A stretch of DNA of 64,000 nt from Streptomyces sp. F63 (GTDB taxonomy: Bacteria; Actinomycetota; Actinomycetes; Streptomycetales; Streptomycetaceae). Location of the stretch: the NCBI RefSeq assembly GCF_018070345.1, contig NZ_JAGPXX010000020.1, positions 41,602-105,601 on the forward strand. Reading direction: 5' to 3'. Shown here in pieces: positions 33,654 through 41,654 of the stretch. A model generated the notes under the pieces. The model was not told the DNA's origin. It did not search any database and worked only from the letters and a program-made list of their open reading frames with translations. The position numbers and the translations under genes were made by a program. Numbering within the stretch: position 1 is the first letter of the stretch; every line of letters starts with the position of its first letter.

Positions 33654-34073
33654 ATGTGTGGCCCGTGCCGTCACCCCCTGGCGACCGTCCTGATCGCGGC
33701 GGTGGTCCTGGTCTCTCCGGTGGCCGCCGCCGCGGCGCTCGCCGCCGGGAAGGGACCGGCGGGCGCGGACGGCCGGGAGCGGCTGTCCGCGGCGCTCCTC
33801 CGCCCGGCCGGAGCAGCGGCGGAGGGGGAGCGGCCGCGCGCGTACCGGGCGGGATGCCGTACGGAGGTCCGGGGCTCGCAGGCCACGGTGTACTGCCACA
33901 ACCCGTATCCCGTGGTCGACCGGGTGCGGCTGCACGTGGAGTGCGAGCAGTGGTGGGATCTGGACGTGGACACGCGCCCCGTCGAGATTGGGCCCGCCCA
34001 GACGGCGCAGCTCACGGCCCGCTGCTGGAAGGCCATAGGGCGCGCCTGGGTCAGCCACGACGTGGCGCGGTGA
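33654..34073 (+). CDS. Secreted small protein of unknown function
   Basis: A 139-residue protein. A signal peptide is visible: a short N-terminus with Cys-Arg-His, a hydrophobic core (TVLIAAVVLVSPVAAAAALA, about 11-30) and AAG as a possible cut site. The mature part has four Cys (GCRTEV, VYCHNP, VECEQWW, ARCWKA), suggesting two disulfides, and a tryptophan-rich end. It resembles small secreted Streptomyces proteins of unknown role. A good GAGGAGG precedes the ATG at 33654. Confidence 0.82.
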   Translation: MCGPCRHPLATVLIAAVVLVSPVAAAAALAAGKGPAGADGRERLSAALLRPAGAAAEGERPRAYRAGCRTEVRGSQATVYCHNPYPVVDRVRLHVECEQWWDLDVDTRPVEIGPAQTAQLTARCWKAIGRAWVSHDVAR

Positions 34074-34115
34074 GAGACGGCCGGGCCCGGCGCCCTCCCC
34101 GGCCGCCCGGCTCCG

Positions 34116-34787
34116 CTAGCCCTCCGGGACGCAGCGGAGGGCGTAGGCCGACGCCTCCGCGCCCGCCAGCTCGCCGTCGCCCGCGCGGATCGCCTCCACC
34201 AGACGCGTGTGGTCCACGTAGTTCTCCGGCAGCAGCTCCGGGCCCACGTCGCGGCGGAGGTGATCCTTCAGGACCGCCCCGAGATCGGCGTACAGCGCGG
34301 CCAGGACGTCGTTGTGCGACGTGGTCACCACGGCCAGGTGCAGGGCGGCGTCGGCCGCGACGAACGCCTCCGCGTCGCGTGACTCCCATGCCTCCTCCCG
34401 CCGCGCGAGCGCCGCGTCGAGCTGCCGCAGATCCCGCTCGGTGCGCCGCCGCGCGGCCATCCGGGCCGCCGAGGACTCCAGCGTGCCGCGCAGTTCGGCG
34501 ATGTGCCGCGGATCGGCGTCCGCGAACCGCCGGTGCATTACACCGGCCAGCTCGCTCGTGGCCAGGACGTACGTGCCCGAGCCCTGGCGGATGTCCAGCA
34601 GGCCGTTGTGCGCCAGGGCGCGAACGGCTTCCCGGACGGTGTTCCGGGCCACGCCCAGCTGCTCGACCAGCGCGGACTCGGCCGGGATCCGCGAGCCCAC
34701 CGGCCACTCACCGGACGTGATCTGGCGGCGCAGCTCGGCGATCACCTGGTCGGCGAGCGCGGAGCGCCGGAGCGAGGTCAGCGGCAT
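34116..34787 (-). CDS. GntR/FadR family regulator (FCD domain)
   Basis: A 223-residue regulator with an N-terminal winged helix (about 10-72: LADQVIAELRRQITSGEWPV, then GVARNTVREAVRALAHNGLL) and a C-terminal FCD domain with the metal/ligand residues in RRFADADPRHIAELRG, DAALHLAVV and DHTRLVEAI. It reads away from the MFS gene at 35174, across a region with a perfect GAATCAT-CCC-ATGATTC palindrome, and probably controls it. The ATG at 34787 gives the family-normal N-terminus. Confidence 0.9.
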   Translation of the reverse strand: MPLTSLRRSALADQVIAELRRQITSGEWPVGSRIPAESALVEQLGVARNTVREAVRALAHNGLLDIRQGSGTYVLATSELAGVMHRRFADADPRHIAELRGTLESSAARMAARRRTERDLRQLDAALARREEAWESRDAEAFVAADAALHLAVVTTSHNDVLAALYADLGAVLKDHLRRDVGPELLPENYVDHTRLVEAIRAGDGELAGAEASAYALRCVPEG

Positions 34788-34801
34788 GGGGCAGGACTCC
34801 T

Positions 34802-34891
34802 CGGTGCGGACGGTGCGGACGGTGCGGACGGTGCGGACGGTGCGAGCGGAATGGACGGTGCGAGCGGGATGGACGGTGCGAGCGGGACGGA
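34802..34891. repeat. 9-base and 18-base tandem repeats
   Basis: CGGTGCGGA is repeated four times (34802-34837), followed by three 18-base units of the form CGGTGCGAGCGGGATGGA (34838-34891). The array lies 15 bases before the GntR ATG, in its 5' leader. Confidence 0.9.
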
Positions 34892-35155
34892 CCGGCCCGG
34901 TGGGCGGGCGGCGCAACGCCCGGATGGGACAGGGCCGTCCGGGTGCGGGACGGGTGCAGGGTACGGGAGCCCGGGCCGGGCACCCGGTGCCGCGGGCCCG
35001 GGAGGGGCCCCGCCCGGTTCCGGGCCGGCACCGCGGCCGTTCCGCCGGGCGGACGGGCCGTCCACCGGCCACCGCGGCCGGTCCGGTGAGGGCGGCGGCG
35101 CCGGTCCCCGTACCGGCCCCGGCGGCTCCGGCGCCGGAGTCACCGAGTGGACACC

Positions 35156-35172
35156 GAATCATCCCATGATTC
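35156..35172. promoter_or_regulatory. GntR-type operator GAATCAT-CCC-ATGATTC
   Basis: A perfect 7-base inverted repeat around three bases, directly before the MFS start codons at 35174 and 35186. The size fits a FadR-family dimer site; the divergent GntR gene is the likely source of the protein. Confidence 0.65.
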
Positions 35173-35173
35173 T

Positions 35174-36715
35174 ATGATGGGTGGCATGCCCGAGGACGAT
35201 ACCCGCGGCCGGCCGGCTCCCCGCCCGGACGCGGCCGCTGTGCGGAGCGGCGAGAAGGCGGGCGACCGCGCCGCCGGAGGTTCCGGCCGGACCGGCGCGA
35301 GCGTCTCCGCCGCGGCTCCGGGAGCGGCCCCCGCGGCGGCCGCCCGGCCGTCCGTCTGGCGGACCCGGCTGCTGATCGCCGGCATCGCCCTGGCCGCGCT
35401 GAACCTCCGCCCCGCCATCACCAGCCTCGGCGCCCTCCTGGAAGAGGTCCGCGACGGGCTCGGCATGAGCGGCGCGACCGCGGGCCTCCTCACCTCCCTC
35501 CCCTCCCTGTGCTTCGCCGTCTTCGGCGTCATGGCGCCCGGGCTGGCCCGCCGGGGCGGGCCCGCGCCCGTGCTCCTCGCCGGAATGGCGGCCATCGCGG
35601 CGGGCGTGCTGCTGCGGCCCTTCGCCGGCGGCACCGGCGGTTTCCTGGCGGGCAGCGCGCTGGCACTGGCCGGTATCGCGCTGAGCAACGTGCTGATGCC
35701 GGTGGCCGTCAAGCGCTGGTTCCCCGACCGGGTCGGCACCATGACCGGCCTCTACTCGATGACCCTGGCTCTGGGCACCGCCCTGGCCGCGGCCGCCGCC
35801 GTACCCGCCGCGCAGGTTCTCGGAGGCAGTTGGCGGGCGGGGCTGGCGGTGTGGGCTCTCCCCGCCCTGGCGGCCGTGCTGGTGTGGCTGCCGCTGGCCG
35901 GTGTCCGCACCGGCCGCCGCGGACGGACGACCGGGGCAGCCGGGGCCGCCGCACCCGGGGGCCGTCCGTTCCCGGGAGAGCGGGACCGCGACCGCACGGT
36001 TCCCGCCGGAACGCGCCCCGGCACGGCACCCGAACCGTCCCCGGCCCCCGGGCAGGCCCGGGAACCGGAGCCGGGACGGGCGCCCGGGCCCGCACCGGAC
36101 CCCGCGGCTCCCGCCCCCCGCATCACCCGCAGCCCCACCGCCTGGGCCCTGGGCTGCTTCTTCGGCTTCCAGTCCACCGCCGCCTACATCATCATGGGCT
36201 GGCTGCCGCAGATCTTCCGCGACGCCGGGCTCCCGGCGTCCACCGCGGGGACCCTGCTCGCGGTGACGATGGGCCTGAGCGTCCCGCTCTCCTTCCTCCT
36301 GCCGAGGATCGCGGCCGGAATGCGCCACCAGAGCGCGCTGGCCGCGCTCCTGGGGGTCAGCGGCCTCGCCGGTTACGCGGGGCTGTACCTCGCCCCCGCC
36401 GCCGGGGCCTGGGCCTGGGTCCTGCTCCTCGGCATCTCCAACTGCGCCTTCCCGCTGGTTCTGACACTGATCGGCATGCGGTCCCGCACCAGTGCCGGGG
36501 TCACCCGGCTCTCGGCCTTCGCCCAGAGCACCGGATACCTCATCTCCGTGCCCGGCCCGCTGCTCATCGGCGTGCTCTACCAGCACACCGGGGGCTGGAG
36601 CCTTCCGCTCGCCCTGATGTCGGGACTGATGGTGCTGCAGCTCGGGCTCGGTGTGCGGGCGGGCCGGCACCGCTATGTCGAGGACGAGGGACGGCGCCCG
36701 CTCCCCGCGGGCTGA
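35174..36715 (+). CDS. MFS transporter, CynX/NimT type
   Basis: A membrane protein of about 510 residues with 12 helices in two halves. The signature LNLRPAITSLGALLEEVRDGLG (split at residues 76-97) and LPSLCFAVFGVMAP are typical of the CynX/NimT branch, which exports cyanate-like anions or 2-nitroimidazole. The central cytoplasmic loop is unusually long, about 75 residues, rich in Pro, Gly and Arg. The start is uncertain: ATG at 35174, 35177 or 35186 (MPEDD), none with a good ribosome binding site; the palindrome at 35156-35172 suggests a start of transcription very near, possibly leaderless. The small SGM_5486-type gene follows. Confidence 0.88.
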   Translation: MMGGMPEDDTRGRPAPRPDAAAVRSGEKAGDRAAGGSGRTGASVSAAAPGAAPAAAARPSVWRTRLLIAGIALAALNLRPAITSLGALLEEVRDGLGMSGATAGLLTSLPSLCFAVFGVMAPGLARRGGPAPVLLAGMAAIAAGVLLRPFAGGTGGFLAGSALALAGIALSNVLMPVAVKRWFPDRVGTMTGLYSMTLALGTALAAAAAVPAAQVLGGSWRAGLAVWALPALAAVLVWLPLAGVRTGRRGRTTGAAGAAAPGGRPFPGERDRDRTVPAGTRPGTAPEPSPAPGQAREPEPGRAPGPAPDPAAPAPRITRSPTAWALGCFFGFQSTAAYIIMGWLPQIFRDAGLPASTAGTLLAVTMGLSVPLSFLLPRIAAGMRHQSALAALLGVSGLAGYAGLYLAPAAGAWAWVLLLGISNCAFPLVLTLIGMRSRTSAGVTRLSAFAQSTGYLISVPGPLLIGVLYQHTGGWSLPLALMSGLMVLQLGLGVRAGRHRYVEDEGRRPLPAG

Positions 36716-36758
36716 GCCCCCGGCCGAGGGGCGGGGGCGGGGATGGGAGACTGGACGC

Positions 36759-36875
36759 ATGCCAGTCCTCGACCCGAATCCCCAGAACGGCCAGAAGAAG
36801 CTGCTCGGCGTGCTCGGCGCGATGCTCGCCATCGGCGTCCTCATCGCCGTGATCGCCACCATCCTCGCCCCCTGA
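36759..36875 (+). CDS. SGM_5486 family transporter-associated small membrane protein
   Basis: A 38-residue peptide with the family start MPVLDPNPQNGQKKLL and one membrane helix (about 17-36). This short family is found next to CynX-type MFS transporters in Streptomyces and is named for that link. GGGAGACTGGACGC precedes the ATG at 36759. It lies 43 bases after the MFS stop and probably shares its mRNA. Confidence 0.88.
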   Translation: MPVLDPNPQNGQKKLLGVLGAMLAIGVLIAVIATILAP

Positions 36876-37229
36876 CGCCGCCGCCGGGCCCGGGCACCCG
36901 GCCGTGCCCGGGCCCGGGCACCCGGCCGTGCCGGGGCTCCGGGCTCCGTCGCCGGCACTGCTCCGCGCCGGCCGTCCCCGGGGCACCGGTGTGCCGCCGG
37001 GCCTGCTCCTCCCCCGCCGCGGCCGTGTCCCGGCCGCCTCGGCCCCACCCCCGAGGGTGGGGCGGACCCCACCACCCCTAGGGGGGCAAGGTCAGGGTCG
37101 GCTGGGTGGGTCACCGGATGGGAACCGGACGCCCGGGTCCGTAGGTTCGTGGGTGCACCGTGACGCAGCGGTGGACGCGGCCGTGGCAGGCGGCCGCGTC
37201 ATCCCCGAACCCGCAGGGAGGCGGTCCCC
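36876..37229. other. Intergenic region
   Basis: About 350 bases. It begins with CCGGGCACCCGGCCGTGCC repeated twice (about 36888-36931), a GC-rich stretch that can fold. A CACCCCTAGGGGGG palindrome lies near 37073-37086. The right end holds the leader of the next small gene. Confidence 0.45.
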
Positions 37230-37442
37230 ATGCCGGCCGGTACCCACGCGTCCCACCCGGCGGACCGCGCCGCGCAGGCGCGGCTGCCGTGGTGGGCCGT
37301 CGTCCTCCCGGCCGTGGCGTTCGCCGTCCTGCTGGCGCTGATCACCAGCGCGCAGGACGCGCAGGCGGCGGCCGGCGCGCCCACCGGCCTGCGGCAGCTC
37401 CTGGACCTGCTGCGGAACACGCTGTTCCGCGGCCTGGGCTGA
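37230..37442 (+). CDS. Small single-span membrane protein
   Basis: A 70-residue protein. A hydrophilic N-terminus (MPAGTHASHPADRAAQAR) is followed by one membrane helix (about 20-40: LPWWAVVLPAVAFAVLLALI) and an amphipathic tail ending in LRNTLFRGLG. GGGAGGCGGTCCCC precedes the ATG at 37230. No function is known; such proteins are common near this place in Streptomyces. Confidence 0.8.
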   Translation: MPAGTHASHPADRAAQARLPWWAVVLPAVAFAVLLALITSAQDAQAAAGAPTGLRQLLDLLRNTLFRGLG

Positions 37443-37536
37443 GCGGGGCCACCGTCCCTCCGGCCGGTCGCCGGAGCCGCCGTGAGAGCCTCAACAACCG
37501 GGGCCGTACAGCGGTTTCCGTGCGAAGCTGGGTGTC

Positions 37537-38088
37537 ATGAGCGTCGCTGAACCGCCCAGGGAGAGCACTCCCGGAACCCCGGATTCCCGCAGGATCGTCC
37601 TCGTCCGGCACGCGAAGGCCGACTGGCCCGACGTGGCCGACCACGACCGGCCGCTCGCCGAGCGCGGGCGCAAGGAGGCACCGGTCGTCGGCCGCTGGAT
37701 CGCCGACACCGGCATCAACCCCGATCTCACCCTCTGCTCGACCTCCGTCCGCACCCGCGAAACCTGGAAACTCGTCGTCCACGAGCTGCCGCACCGCCCG
37801 CGGACGGTCTACGAGGACCGAATCTACGAGGCCACGCTCGGCGACCTGCTCGCCCTGCTCAAGGAGACCCCCGACGAGGTGCGGGACCTTCTCGTCGTCG
37901 GCCACAACCCCGGCATGCACGCCCTGGCCGACGCCCTCGCCGGCTCCGCCGAGGGGGACACCCTGGCCCGGATGAACCGGGGCGGCTACCCGACCGGGGC
38001 CGTGGCCGTCGTCGGCCTCACCGGCCCCTGGAAGACCGTCGAGCACGGGGTGGGCCGGCTGGTCCGGTACTGGACACCGCACGACTGA
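37537..38088 (+). CDS. SixA-type histidine phosphatase
   Basis: A 183-residue member of the histidine phosphatase (phosphoglycerate mutase-like) family. The catalytic RHG-equivalent is VLVRHAKADWP (about 22-32) with the phospho-His acceptor; the second His is in VVGHNPGMH (about 123-131). SixA removes phosphate from histidine phosphotransfer domains. The PDVADHDRPLAERGRKEAP segment is SixA-typical. The start ATG at 37537 begins a disordered N-terminus. It converges on serB across a strong terminator. Confidence 0.9.
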   Translation: MSVAEPPRESTPGTPDSRRIVLVRHAKADWPDVADHDRPLAERGRKEAPVVGRWIADTGINPDLTLCSTSVRTRETWKLVVHELPHRPRTVYEDRIYEATLGDLLALLKETPDEVRDLLVVGHNPGMHALADALAGSAEGDTLARMNRGGYPTGAVAVVGLTGPWKTVEHGVGRLVRYWTPHD

Positions 38089-38155
38089 GACGGCACCGCG
38101 CCGCACGGCTCACGGGACGGCGACGGACGCCGGTGCCCGGTCCGCTGCGCGTGGC

Positions 38156-38195
38156 GCGGGCCCGCACGGCCGGGCCGGCGGTCGTGCGGGCCCGC
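38156..38195. terminator. Bidirectional hairpin terminator
   Basis: Perfect 13-base arms (38156-38168 and 38183-38195) with a 14-base loop, between the converging SixA (+) and serB (-) genes. Confidence 0.8.
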
Positions 38196-38238
38196 CTCGC
38201 TCCACGGGGGCCGGGCCGTCCCGGCCCCCGTCCCGGCC

Positions 38239-39489
38239 TCAGTCCTCGTCCGCCTGCGTGTCCGCCGCCTCGACCTCTTCCCGCGTGATGCCCAGCAGAT
38301 AGAGAACGGTGTCCAGGAAGGGCACGTTGACCGCCGTGTGGGCCGCCTCCCGCACGACCGGCTTGGCGTTGAACGCCACCCCCAGACCGGCCGCGTTGAG
38401 CATGTCGAGATCGTTGGCGCCGTCACCGATCGCGACGGTCTGGGCCAGGGGCACCCCGGCCTCGGCGGCGAACCGGCGCAGCAGCCGCGCTTTGCCCGCC
38501 CGGTCGACGATCTCGCCGGTCACCCTTCCGGTCAGCTTGCCGTCCACGATCTCCAGGGTGTTGGCGGACGCGAAGTCGAGCCCCAGCCGCTCCCGCAGGT
38601 CGTCGGTGACCTGGGTGAAGCCGCCGGAGACGACCCCCACCTGGTAGCCGAGACGTTTCAGGGTGCGGATGAGGGTGCGGGCGCCGGGCGTGAGCCGGAT
38701 ATCCGAGCGCACTTTCTCGACCACGGATTCGTCCAGCCCGGCGAGCAGCGCCACCCGGGCGTGCAGCGACTGCTCGAAGTCCAGCTCCCCGCGCATCGCC
38801 GCGGCCGTCACCTCGGCAACCTGCTCCTCGCAGCCCGCGTGGGCCGCGAACAGCTCGATCACCTCGTCCTGGATGAGGGTGGAGTCCACATCCATCACCA
38901 CCAGCCGCTGGGCCCGGCGGTGCAGCCCGGCCGCTACCACGGCGATGTCCACGCCCAGCAGCGCGGCCTGTGTGGCCAGGGCGGTGCGCAGCGGAGCCGT
39001 CTCGGCGCCGGAGACCGCGAACTCCACCGCCGTCACCGGGTACTTCGCCAGCCGGAAGATGCGGTCGATGTTCCCGCCGGTGCCGGTGATGGCCGCCGCT
39101 ATGGCGGCCGTGGACCCGGCGGTCAGCGGATGGCCCAGCACCGTGACGATCGAGCGGCCGGTGCCGCGCGGCCGGTTGTCGCCCCGGCCCGAGATGATCT
39201 CCGCCTGCAGCCGCAGGGACTCCGCCCAGCTGTGCACGGTGGCGCGCAGCTCGCCCTCGGCGCTTCCGTAGGGCCCGGTGGGCGGCGGGGCGGTGACCAG
39301 CGCGCAGAGGGTGATCCGGCCCCGGGTCACGACCTGCTCGATGTCGACCACGTCGAGGGAGTAGGCGGCGAGGGTGTCGAACAGCCCGGCGGTGATGCCC
39401 GGGCGGTCCTTCCCGAAGATCTTGATGAGGAGGGTGGGTGTGTCATCGCCCGGAACGGCGGTGGCAGGCAGGGTCTGCGATGCGCTCAT
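38239..39489 (-). CDS. serB: Phosphoserine phosphatase with N-terminal ACT domains
   Basis: A 416-residue HAD phosphatase that removes phosphate from L-phosphoserine, the last step of serine synthesis. Residues 17-95 and 112-185 form two ACT-like domains (first: LLIKIFGKDRPGITAGLFD), which usually bind serine or other amino acids. The HAD part has DVDST (200-204) with the nucleophile Asp, the Ser/Thr motif in GVVSGGFTQV (about 291-300), and GDGANDLDML (about 359-368). The start ATG at 39489 follows no strong ribosome binding site but fits family length. Confidence 0.95.
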   Translation of the reverse strand: MSASQTLPATAVPGDDTPTLLIKIFGKDRPGITAGLFDTLAAYSLDVVDIEQVVTRGRITLCALVTAPPPTGPYGSAEGELRATVHSWAESLRLQAEIISGRGDNRPRGTGRSIVTVLGHPLTAGSTAAIAAAITGTGGNIDRIFRLAKYPVTAVEFAVSGAETAPLRTALATQAALLGVDIAVVAAGLHRRAQRLVVMDVDSTLIQDEVIELFAAHAGCEEQVAEVTAAAMRGELDFEQSLHARVALLAGLDESVVEKVRSDIRLTPGARTLIRTLKRLGYQVGVVSGGFTQVTDDLRERLGLDFASANTLEIVDGKLTGRVTGEIVDRAGKARLLRRFAAEAGVPLAQTVAIGDGANDLDMLNAAGLGVAFNAKPVVREAAHTAVNVPFLDTVLYLLGITREEVEAADTQADED

Positions 39490-39816
39490 GGTGATTCCAC
39501 CGTATCCGGCATCCGTGACGGCGCGCGCGGCCGTCCCGCACTACGGAACGGGGGTGCCCGCGCCGGGCCGGGCGCCCCCCGCACGCGCCGCCCGGAGCAG
39601 GGCCGCCACCCACCGCTGCGCCGGTGGACACGCCCAGGCCGGGACGGGGAGCGGGCCGGCACCGCCGGGTCCGCCGTACCGCACGGCCGGGCCCGGAGGT
39701 TCGGCCGTACGGGGGACGGGCCCGTGCGGGGGACGGGCCCGTGCGGGGACGCGGCCCGTGCGGGGCCCGGCCGGTGGACTCCCCGGGGGGGCCGGACCGG
39801 CCCCGGCCGGCCCCGC
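39490..39816. other. Intergenic region with GC-rich repeat
   Basis: About 330 bases between two minus-strand genes. A degenerate 17-base unit (ACGGGCCCGTGCGGGGG-like) is repeated at about 39706-39770. It can form several alternative hairpins and may end transcription from the streptophobe gene. Confidence 0.5.
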
Positions 39817-41400
39817 TCAGCTCGTGGCCGGCGGCTGCGGGGGAGGGGGCGGCGGGTTCCGGTACGGGTCCGGCCCGGAACCGGGCGGGGCCCCTCCCGG
39901 GCCGGCGGGACCGGCCGGCCCGCGGTCGTAGGCCCCGTACGCGTACGCCCCGCCGGAGCGGGGATGCGGTGCCGTGCCGGGGGCGGAGGCCCGCCGCCCG
40001 GCGACCCCCGCCGCCCGGGCCGCCAGCGCGCCCGCGGCCCCGGCCGCCGCGCCCCACCCGGCCCCGAGCAGCAGCGCGAGCCCCGCGCTGCCGCGCAGTT
40101 CCAGCCCGGCCCCGAACGCGTCGAAACCGAAGACCGACAGGCTCGCGCCCGCCGAGACACCCGTGAGCCCGGCCAGCAGCGGAAGCCCGAGCCCGGTGGC
40201 GGCGGCGAGCGGCACCGCGCAGCGCAGGGCGAAGGCGGCCGTTCCCCCCGTGCCGCCCCCGCCGGAGGTTGCGGAACCGTCCGGCCCGGTGATGCCCCAG
40301 GGCGTGCGGACGGCCGTGAGCACCCCCGCGCAGAGCAGTGCGAGGATCGCGCCCGGAACCAGCAGCCACGCCCGGCCGTCGAGCTCGGCCAGCCGGCTGA
40401 CGGTGATCGTCTCCTCCGACGGCGTCAGCAGCCGGTCCAGCGGAGCCGGGAGGAACCGCACCAGGGCCCCGCTCGCCCAGCCGGTCCAGGGCACGAAGAG
40501 CCCGAGCAGCATCCCGGTCCAGGCGCCGTTCGGCCCGACGAGCAGGGCCGTACCGGCGACCCGGGCCGGATGCTCGTCCCCCGCGGCCGCCCACACCGCC
40601 GCGGCCAGGCCCGCTCCGACGGCGAGCAGCAGGGTGGCGCAGAGAGCCGAGACGGCCGGACGCACCACGTGGTGCAGCACCTCCCAGCCGGGCGGCAGCG
40701 GTGTACGGCGGGAGGCCAGCAGGGCGATCACCAGCACCCCGGTGACCCACACCGCCCCGCCGAGCAGCGAGGGGCCGGCGTCCACCCGGAAACCGACCGA
40801 GGCCTCGGCGCGGACGAGGTCCGCGAGCCCGGAGGCGAGGCCCCCGCCGAGGTCCCCGAGCCCTTCGGGCAGCAGCTCCGCGATGCCGTCCGGCAGCCCC
40901 GGGTCCTGCAGCGCGGAGTCCGGCAGTTCCCCGGCCAGGTCCCCGAGTTCGGCACCGTCGAAGGTCACGGTGTCGTGCCCGGCCCAGGAGAGCCCGCCGA
41001 GCACTGCGAGGAACAGCGCCACCACGGCCCCGGACCGGGCCGCCAGCTCGCCCGGCCCCATCACTCCGCCCGCCCCCCGCAGCGAGCGGAGGAAGACCGC
41101 GGCGAGCACCAGGGCCCCGGCCAGGGCCACGCCCAGAGGCATGATGTCGACGGAGGCGGCCGCCCGTCCGCCCTCCAGACCGAAGATCCCGATGTCCCCG
41201 GCCGGGACGACCCGGCCGTTCACGGCGAGGACCACGGCCGCCGCGGTCATCGGCCCGAGGGACCCGACCGCGTCGGCCTCCAGCAGATGCAGGGCCAGGG
41301 CGGCGGTGCCCGTCATCGCGACGAACGCCCAGCCCACGGCGGCGAAGGCGGTCACCACCGCGTCCGCCCGGCGGATCCGCCGATTCTCCTGCACGCGCAT
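39817..41400 (-). CDS. Streptophobe family membrane protein
   Basis: A 527-residue protein with about 10-12 hydrophobic segments arranged in pairs across the length, charged loops and a low-complexity Gly/Pro/Tyr C-terminal tail ending in PPPPPPQPPATS. The long Gly/Ala-rich helices and the MRVQENRRIRRADAVVTAF opening match what is called streptophobe, a family of unknown role restricted to streptomycetes. There is no enzyme or transport motif that I recognise. The upstream gap to the FHA-ABC gene is 254 bases and divergent. Confidence 0.85.
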   Translation of the reverse strand: MRVQENRRIRRADAVVTAFAAVGWAFVAMTGTAALALHLLEADAVGSLGPMTAAAVVLAVNGRVVPAGDIGIFGLEGGRAAASVDIMPLGVALAGALVLAAVFLRSLRGAGGVMGPGELAARSGAVVALFLAVLGGLSWAGHDTVTFDGAELGDLAGELPDSALQDPGLPDGIAELLPEGLGDLGGGLASGLADLVRAEASVGFRVDAGPSLLGGAVWVTGVLVIALLASRRTPLPPGWEVLHHVVRPAVSALCATLLLAVGAGLAAAVWAAAGDEHPARVAGTALLVGPNGAWTGMLLGLFVPWTGWASGALVRFLPAPLDRLLTPSEETITVSRLAELDGRAWLLVPGAILALLCAGVLTAVRTPWGITGPDGSATSGGGGTGGTAAFALRCAVPLAAATGLGLPLLAGLTGVSAGASLSVFGFDAFGAGLELRGSAGLALLLGAGWGAAAGAAGALAARAAGVAGRRASAPGTAPHPRSGGAYAYGAYDRGPAGPAGPGGAPPGSGPDPYRNPPPPPPQPPATS

Positions 41401-41654
41401 GAGCAGCCCCGATGGACAGCCGCCGGAGAGACCGGAGACGGCGAGAAAACAGTGACGTGCGGTGATTCTTCATGACCGGTGGGCAATCGGCGGCGCTTGC
41501 CCCCCTCCGGGCGTGTTCCGTCCCCGCAGGCGCTGCCCCGGCGTGTCCGCTCGCCCGCAGCCGGGTTGGGGATGGAGGCGCGCGCCTGGAATAGTTCCCC
41601 CGATGTCCGCCATCCCTAGACTCCCTCTGCAGGGGGTAACTCGGGGGAAAATCA

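Larger units (their letters stand above)
34788..35173. other. Divergent GntR/MFS regulatory region
   Basis: About 385 bases. Next to the GntR start is the tandem array 34802-34891; next to the MFS start is the perfect palindrome 35156-35172. The middle (34900-35140) is almost pure G+C with no visible ORF. Confidence 0.5.

Noticed and set aside
38338..41475. 1045-codon plus-strand ORF
   Set aside because: It is antisense to serB and the streptophobe gene, rich in Gly/Arg/Pro runs typical of shadows in high-GC DNA.
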